A stretch of 29,156 nt of DNA from Pollutimonas sp036675955 (GTDB lineage: Bacteria > Pseudomonadota > Gammaproteobacteria > Burkholderiales > Burkholderiaceae_B): positions 1 through 29,156 of the forward strand of contig JAKFDW010000241.1 of assembly GCA_036675955.1 (NCBI GenBank), in the 5' to 3' direction. The notes below the pieces were generated by a model. The model ran no database searches, was not told the DNA's origin, and saw nothing but the letters and a program-made list of their open reading frames with translations. The first letter of the stretch is position 1, and the number at the start of each line of letters is the position of its first letter. Shown one piece after another: positions 25,635-29,156 of this stretch. The position numbers and the translations under genes were made by a program.

Positions 25635-26027
25635 ATGATCGGTAATTGGAATTATGGAACAGGCCGCCGCAAAACGTCGGTGGCTCGCGTGTTCTTGAAA
25701 AAAGGTACTGGCAAGATCGTCGTCAACGGCAAGCCTGTCGACGAATATTTTGCTCGCGAAACGGGACGCATGGTTGTGCGTCAGCCTTTGGCGCTCACCA
25801 ACCACCTCGAATCGTTTGATTTCCACGTCAACGTTCACGGTGGCGGCGAAAGCGGTCAGGCTGGTGCGGTACGCCACGGTATTACCCGTGCGCTTATCGA
25901 CTACGACGAATCATTGAAATCGCCGCTCAAGCACGCCGGTTTCGTGACTCGCGATGCTCGCGAAGTTGAACGTAAGAAAGTCGGCTTCCACAAAGCACGT
26001 CGTCGGAAACAGTTCAGCAAGCGTTAA
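25635..26027 (+). CDS. rpsI: 30S ribosomal protein S9
   Basis: Small-subunit protein whose C-terminal tail reaches the P-site tRNA. It is 130 aa, the same as E. coli. The core GTGRRKTSVARVFLKKGTGKIVVNGKP, the GGGESGQAGAVRHGITRAL block and the basic tail ending in F-S-K-R are all present. AAGGATAGGT precedes the ATG. It is the second gene of the rplM operon and is followed by two hairpins. Confidence 0.98.
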   Translation: MIGNWNYGTGRRKTSVARVFLKKGTGKIVVNGKPVDEYFARETGRMVVRQPLALTNHLESFDFHVNVHGGGESGQAGAVRHGITRALIDYDESLKSPLKHAGFVTRDAREVERKKVGFHKARRRKQFSKR

Positions 26028-26039
26028 TCTTTGCTGTGC

Positions 26040-26057
26040 GCAAGGCTTCGGCCTTGC
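26040..26057 (+). other. UUCG tetraloop hairpin after rpsI
   Basis: GCAAGGC (26040-26046), loop TTCG, GCCTTGC (26051-26057): a perfect 7-bp stem with the extra-stable UUCG loop, 12 nt past the rpsI stop. It may protect the 3' end of the ribosomal mRNA or assist the terminator just beyond it. Confidence 0.6.
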
Positions 26058-26060
26058 AAA

Positions 26061-26092
26061 TACAAAACCCCGGCCCAGGTCGGGGTTTTGTA
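26061..26092 (+). terminator. Intrinsic terminator of the rplM-rpsI operon
   Basis: TACAAAACCCCG (26061-26072) pairs perfectly with CGGGGTTTTGTA (26081-26092) around an 8-nt loop. The four Ts are within the descending arm. argC starts about 95 nt later and so needs its own promoter. Confidence 0.85.
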
Positions 26093-26186
26093 CTTTCGAG
26101 CGCAGGTTTTGTCAGGGTAAGGCCCTGCAATGGTCAAGCTTGTTGCATAATTGTGTAGTTGATGATTTGTATTTCGGGAAAATATT

Positions 26187-27251
26187 ATGGCTTCGGCAGC
26201 TGCAGCACGGATCAAAGTAGGCATTGTGGGTGGTACAGGCTACACGGGCGTGGAGTTATTGCGTCTTCTATCCCAGCATCCCAATGCACAACTCACGGCA
26301 ATCACGTCACGCAAGGAAGACGGGATGCCGGTGGCCGACATGTTCCCCAATCTGCGGGGCAGGGTCGATTTGTGCTTTCAAACGCCAGAAAAAGCAAACC
26401 TTGAAGAATGCGATGTCGTCTTTTTTGCCACACCGCATGGCGTTGCCATGAGCCAAGCTGAAAGCCTGATCAAAAAAAATGTGCGCGTTATCGACCTGGC
26501 CGCCGATTTCCGCTTGCAGGATACGCAAGTGTTCGAGCGCTGGTACAAAATGCCGCATTCCTGCCCCGACATCCTCAGGCAGTCGGTGTATGGCCTGGTC
26601 GAACTCAACCGCGAGAAAATTTCCGATGCGCAGGTCGTGGGAAACCCTGGTTGTTATCCGACCACGGTGTTGCTGGGTCTGGCGCCGCTCCTCCAGGATG
26701 GGCGCCGCCTTATCGACACTACGCATGTCATTGCCGATTGTAAGTCAGGTGTTTCGGGGGCTGGGCGCAAGGCCGAGGTCAGTACCCTGTTTTCCGAAGC
26801 CAGCGACAATTTCAAGGCCTATGGCGTGGCCGGACACCGGCATCATCCCGAAATCTCGGAACAGTTGCAGCTCTTGGCCGGCGAGCCTGTTGGTTTGCTG
26901 TTCGTGCCGCACTTGGTGCCCATGATACGCGGCATGTTCTCGACCCTGTACGTGCGTATCTTGCCGGAGGCGCTTGACACTGACTTCCAGGCCTTGTTTG
27001 AACAGCGCTACGCCAACGAGCCCTTCGTCGACGTCATGCCGGCCGGCAGCCTGCCGGAAACGCGTTCGGTGCGCGCATCCAACCATCTTCGAATCGCGGT
27101 TCACCGGCCCGATAACGGCGATCAACTGGTGATCCTTGTCACGCAAGACAACCTGGTCAAGGGTGCGTCAGGACAGGCAGTCCAGAACATGAATCTCATG
27201 TTCGGCCTGCCGGAATCCGCCGGTCTTGAGCACGTCGCCGTATTGCCGTAA
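26187..27251 (+). CDS. argC: N-acetyl-gamma-glutamyl-phosphate reductase
   Basis: NADPH-dependent reduction of N-acetyl-glutamyl phosphate to the semialdehyde, the third step of arginine synthesis. It is 354 aa. The N-terminal Rossmann motif is VGIVGGTGYTGVELLRLL (11-28). The catalytic cysteine is C156 in GNPGCYPT, followed by the substrate block KSGVSGAGRKAEVSTLFSEASDNFKAYGVAGHRHHPEI. The histidine pair in AGHRHHPE is the expected second catalytic site. The length and the S-G-V-S-G-A-G-R motif fit the long (type 1) form. The ATG at 26187 has only a weak GGGAAAA upstream. No other arg genes are adjacent. Confidence 0.97.
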   Translation: MASAAAARIKVGIVGGTGYTGVELLRLLSQHPNAQLTAITSRKEDGMPVADMFPNLRGRVDLCFQTPEKANLEECDVVFFATPHGVAMSQAESLIKKNVRVIDLAADFRLQDTQVFERWYKMPHSCPDILRQSVYGLVELNREKISDAQVVGNPGCYPTTVLLGLAPLLQDGRRLIDTTHVIADCKSGVSGAGRKAEVSTLFSEASDNFKAYGVAGHRHHPEISEQLQLLAGEPVGLLFVPHLVPMIRGMFSTLYVRILPEALDTDFQALFEQRYANEPFVDVMPAGSLPETRSVRASNHLRIAVHRPDNGDQLVILVTQDNLVKGASGQAVQNMNLMFGLPESAGLEHVAVLP

Positions 27252-27305
27252 CAAAGTTGGCCATCGTGTTCCGGAACTGAATGCTCCTGGGCGGGTCTGT
27301 TGAAC

Positions 27306-28091
27306 ATGAAGAAGAATGTCGCAGGCACTGAAAAGACCGTCCAGAATCCAATGGACACCGATACACAACGCACTACACGCACGGCCCCGCGCGATAAACC
27401 GGCACGAGCCTCGCGCTGGTTTATCGTGATGGCGCTGGTGGCAGGCATGGCGTTAGGCATGGCCGGCGCCGGATTATGGTTCAATGCCCAAAATAACCGG
27501 CAGTACGATTCCGAACTGCAGAAAGCGCAGCTCGCGCTGGATCAAAGCCGGCTGGAACTCGATCAGGTCCGCGCGCAGCTGGACACCATGCAGGGACAAC
27601 TGGTTGTGGAGGAAAGCACCCGGAATGGCCTTGAGGCTTCTTTGCTGGCCAGCCAGGCCGAACTAGGTCAGGCTCAAGACAAGCTTGCCTTCTTCAACCA
27701 GCTGTTGCCGCCCGGGCCGGCGGGGTCCATCAGCATACGGGCTCTTGATATCGAGCGGCAAGGCCCCATCTTGCAATACAGGGTGCTGCTGATGCGCAAT
27801 GGTTCCGACGACGCGCCTTTCAAGGGCGAGATGCAGTTCGTGGCAAAAGGGAGCCAGTTGGGCAAAACGGTTAAAATAACGCTGCAGTCGGCACAAGCGC
27901 CTGGTGTCATCGGCCAGGCGGCAGACACCGCCTCGGCAAACGGCTTCGAATTGAACTTCGATCAGTTTCAGCGCGGGGGCGGCTTCCTGACCTTGCCTCA
28001 GGGATTCACGCCGCAAACCGTTACGCTCAACGTGCTGGAAGGCAGTACGGTACGTGTGTCTCGTACAGTCACTTTATCGGCGGCCGATTAG
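27306..28091 (+). CDS. Single-pass membrane coiled-coil protein (DUF6776-like)
   Basis: Function unknown; 261 aa from the ATG at 27306. A basic N-terminal tail (about 1-37) precedes one transmembrane helix (38-59, WFIVMALVAGMALGMAGAGLWF). A coiled coil of about 65 residues follows (66-131, ELQKAQLALDQSRLELDQVRAQLDTMQGQL...), and then a compact C-terminal domain (about 140-261) with beta-like strands such as LQYRVLLMRNGSDDAPFKGEMQFVAKG and FLTLPQGFTPQTVTLNVLEG. The N-in topology would put coil and domain in the periplasm. I think it matches DUF6776, a family commonly seen near erpA in Burkholderiales, but I cannot verify that. A TTG at 27300 or ATG at 27351 are alternative starts. Confidence 0.75.
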   Translation: MKKNVAGTEKTVQNPMDTDTQRTTRTAPRDKPARASRWFIVMALVAGMALGMAGAGLWFNAQNNRQYDSELQKAQLALDQSRLELDQVRAQLDTMQGQLVVEESTRNGLEASLLASQAELGQAQDKLAFFNQLLPPGPAGSISIRALDIERQGPILQYRVLLMRNGSDDAPFKGEMQFVAKGSQLGKTVKITLQSAQAPGVIGQAADTASANGFELNFDQFQRGGGFLTLPQGFTPQTVTLNVLEGSTVRVSRTVTLSAAD

Positions 28092-28149
28092 CCTGCCGGT
28101 GTTATAGTTGTTTATTGTGCAGCCCTTATGGCTGCCACGGAGTACCCTC

Positions 28150-28518
28150 ATGAATACCGTTACCGAATCTGTAAATCTGCAAACCCCGCCAACTCCTATT
28201 CTTTTCACCGACGCTGCTGCAGCCAAGGTCAAAGACCTGCTTGCTGAAGAAGGCAATCCCGAGCTTAAGTTGCGCGTATTCGTGCAGGGCGGCGGCTGTT
28301 CCGGCTTTCAGTATGGATTCACATTCGACGAAACCATCAACGACGACGACACCACTATCGACAAGGAAGGCGTGCAGTTGCTGGTGGACCCCATGAGCTT
28401 CCAGTATCTGGTGGGCGCCGAAATCGACTATAAAGACGATCTTGAAGGTTCGCAGTTTGTCATCCGCAATCCCAATGCCAACTCAACTTGCGGTTGCGGA
28501 TCCTCTTTCGCGCCCTGA
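28150..28518 (+). CDS. erpA: Iron-sulfur cluster insertion protein ErpA
   Basis: A-type carrier that delivers Fe-S clusters to apo-proteins such as IspG and IspH. It is 122 aa. The three cluster cysteines are C50 (GGGCSGFQYG), C114 and C116 (STCGCGSSF), with the same 64- and 2-residue spacing as E. coli ErpA (C42, C106, C108). The ATG at 28150 has GGAG seven bases upstream. An in-frame start at 28108 would add 14 residues not found in the family. The gene converges on anmK. Confidence 0.96.
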   Translation: MNTVTESVNLQTPPTPILFTDAAAAKVKDLLAEEGNPELKLRVFVQGGGCSGFQYGFTFDETINDDDTTIDKEGVQLLVDPMSFQYLVGAEIDYKDDLEGSQFVIRNPNANSTCGCGSSFAP

Positions 28519-28534
28519 CGCAAGACGCAACACA

Positions 28535-28560
28535 CTGGCTTGTGCATTGCTGCAAGCCGG
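28535..28560. terminator. Weak hairpin between convergent erpA and anmK
   Basis: CTGGCTTG (28535-28542) pairs with CAAGCCGG (28553-28560), eight pairs with one T-G, around a 10-nt loop. No T run follows on either side, so any terminator role is tentative. Confidence 0.35.
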
Positions 28561-28593
28561 TTGATCCAGGCACGCTGATTCAAGCTGACTGAT

Positions 28594-29156
28594 TCAAGCC
28601 GGGTACCGGCAGCCCAGAATACTGGCGTGTCTTGCGCCTGTTACGCTGGGCAGTCCCGCATGATGGCCCTCGACATGGGCCCGGGCCAGCCAGGCAAAGG
28701 CCAGTGCTTCGACCAGCTGTACCGGCACGCCAAGATCGGACGTGCTGCGTACTGCACATGGCAGGGCGTCGCGCAGGTCGCGCATCAGCCCATCGTTAAG
28801 AGCTCCCCCTCCGCACACCAGCACTTCGCATGTCTCTGGCGCATAGCGGGCGATAGCCTGTGCCACCGTTACGGCGGTAAGCTGCTGCAGGGTCGCCTGG
28901 ATGTCGCTCGCGGACAATGAGTGCTTGCCGAAGGCTTCCAGCCGCTGCGTCAACCATGTCCAGTTGAATAAGTCCCTGCCCGTGGATTTAGGCGGTGCCC
29001 GTTCGAACCAGGGTTCGCTGTCCAGCAAAAACCGAAGCAGGGGAGCATGGGCTAGCCCGCTGTCCGCCCACGCGCCGTCCGCATCGAAAACGCGGCCCGT
29101 ACTGGCATGTATCCACATGTCGAGCAGGACGTTGGCGGGTCCCGTATCGAAGCCGC
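28594..29156 (-). CDS. anmK: Anhydro-N-acetylmuramic acid kinase, C-terminal part (runs off the window)
   Basis: Phosphorylates and opens 1,6-anhydro-MurNAc during peptidoglycan recycling. The frame is open to the right edge, so only the last 187 residues or so are visible, out of about 370 expected. The visible part begins GFDTGPANVLLDMW, the family's G-F-D-T-G-P-G-N block with Ala in place of the second Gly. It continues through LVCGGGALNDGLMRDL (nucleotide-binding glycine motif) to VEALAFAWLA and the family-typical GLPSVTGA near the end. The TGA stop at 28594-28596 lies inside an 11-bp direct repeat. A start at 29118 would remove the conserved block and is rejected. Confidence 0.93.
   Translation of the reverse strand, partial: GFDTGPANVLLDMWIHASTGRVFDADGAWADSGLAHAPLLRFLLDSEPWFERAPPKSTGRDLFNWTWLTQRLEAFGKHSLSASDIQATLQQLTAVTVAQAIARYAPETCEVLVCGGGALNDGLMRDLRDALPCAVRSTSDLGVPVQLVEALAFAWLARAHVEGHHAGLPSVTGARHASILGCRYPA

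Overview
This 29 kb window looks like ordinary chromosomal DNA from a betaproteobacterium, most likely Burkholderiales, family Alcaligenaceae (Bordetella, Achromobacter or Pusillimonas-like). The assignment is inferred from gene content: accBC-prmA followed by a DUF3426 zinc-ribbon gene and a PfkB kinase, a Lys/Ala-rich H1-like histone next to nrdAB, rplM-rpsI-argC, and a fused indolepyruvate oxidoreductase with an AsnC-type regulator. GC content is fairly high and coding density is very high. I see no phage, IS element, CRISPR array, tRNA or rRNA.

Layout. 36-5552 (+): accB-accC (acetyl-CoA carboxylase), a hairpin, prmA, a DUF3426 membrane protein, a PfkB kinase and a SlyB-like lipoprotein. 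5610-11550 (-): yggT, an H1-like histone, nrdB and nrdA. nrdA is preceded by a well-formed pair of NrdR boxes overlapping a sigma70-like promoter. 11815-15303 (-): a 1162-residue fused indolepyruvate ferredoxin oxidoreductase, divergent from an Lrp/AsnC regulator (15417-15869, +) across a 113-bp intergenic region containing a palindrome. 15870-18455: a small CopD-like membrane protein (-), an orphan lipoprotein (+) and gltX (-). 18563-21043 (+): an 826-residue Pat-type fusion of a degenerate acyl-CoA synthetase and a GNAT acetyltransferase. Its stop codon is shared on opposite strands with a carboxylesterase (-), which is translationally coupled to darP/yjgA (-). 22332-24944 (+): pmbA/tldE and an orphan Tat-exported TRAP binding protein. 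25197-28518 (+): rplM-rpsI, argC, a DUF6776-like coiled-coil membrane protein and erpA. 28594-29156 (-): the C-terminal part of anmK, running off the right edge.

How the genes work together. Most encode housekeeping functions: fatty acid synthesis, dNTP synthesis, translation (L13, S9, GluRS, L11 methylation, 50S maturation), arginine synthesis, Fe-S delivery and cell-wall recycling. The accessory or regulatory interest lies in four places: the NrdR-controlled ribonucleotide reductase with two ATP-cones; the oxidoreductase/AsnC pair, which probably handles aryl-pyruvates from aromatic amino acids; the Pat-like acetyltransferase; and the histone gene with its structured leader. I found no clear undescribed multi-gene system. 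The best leads are listed as findings.
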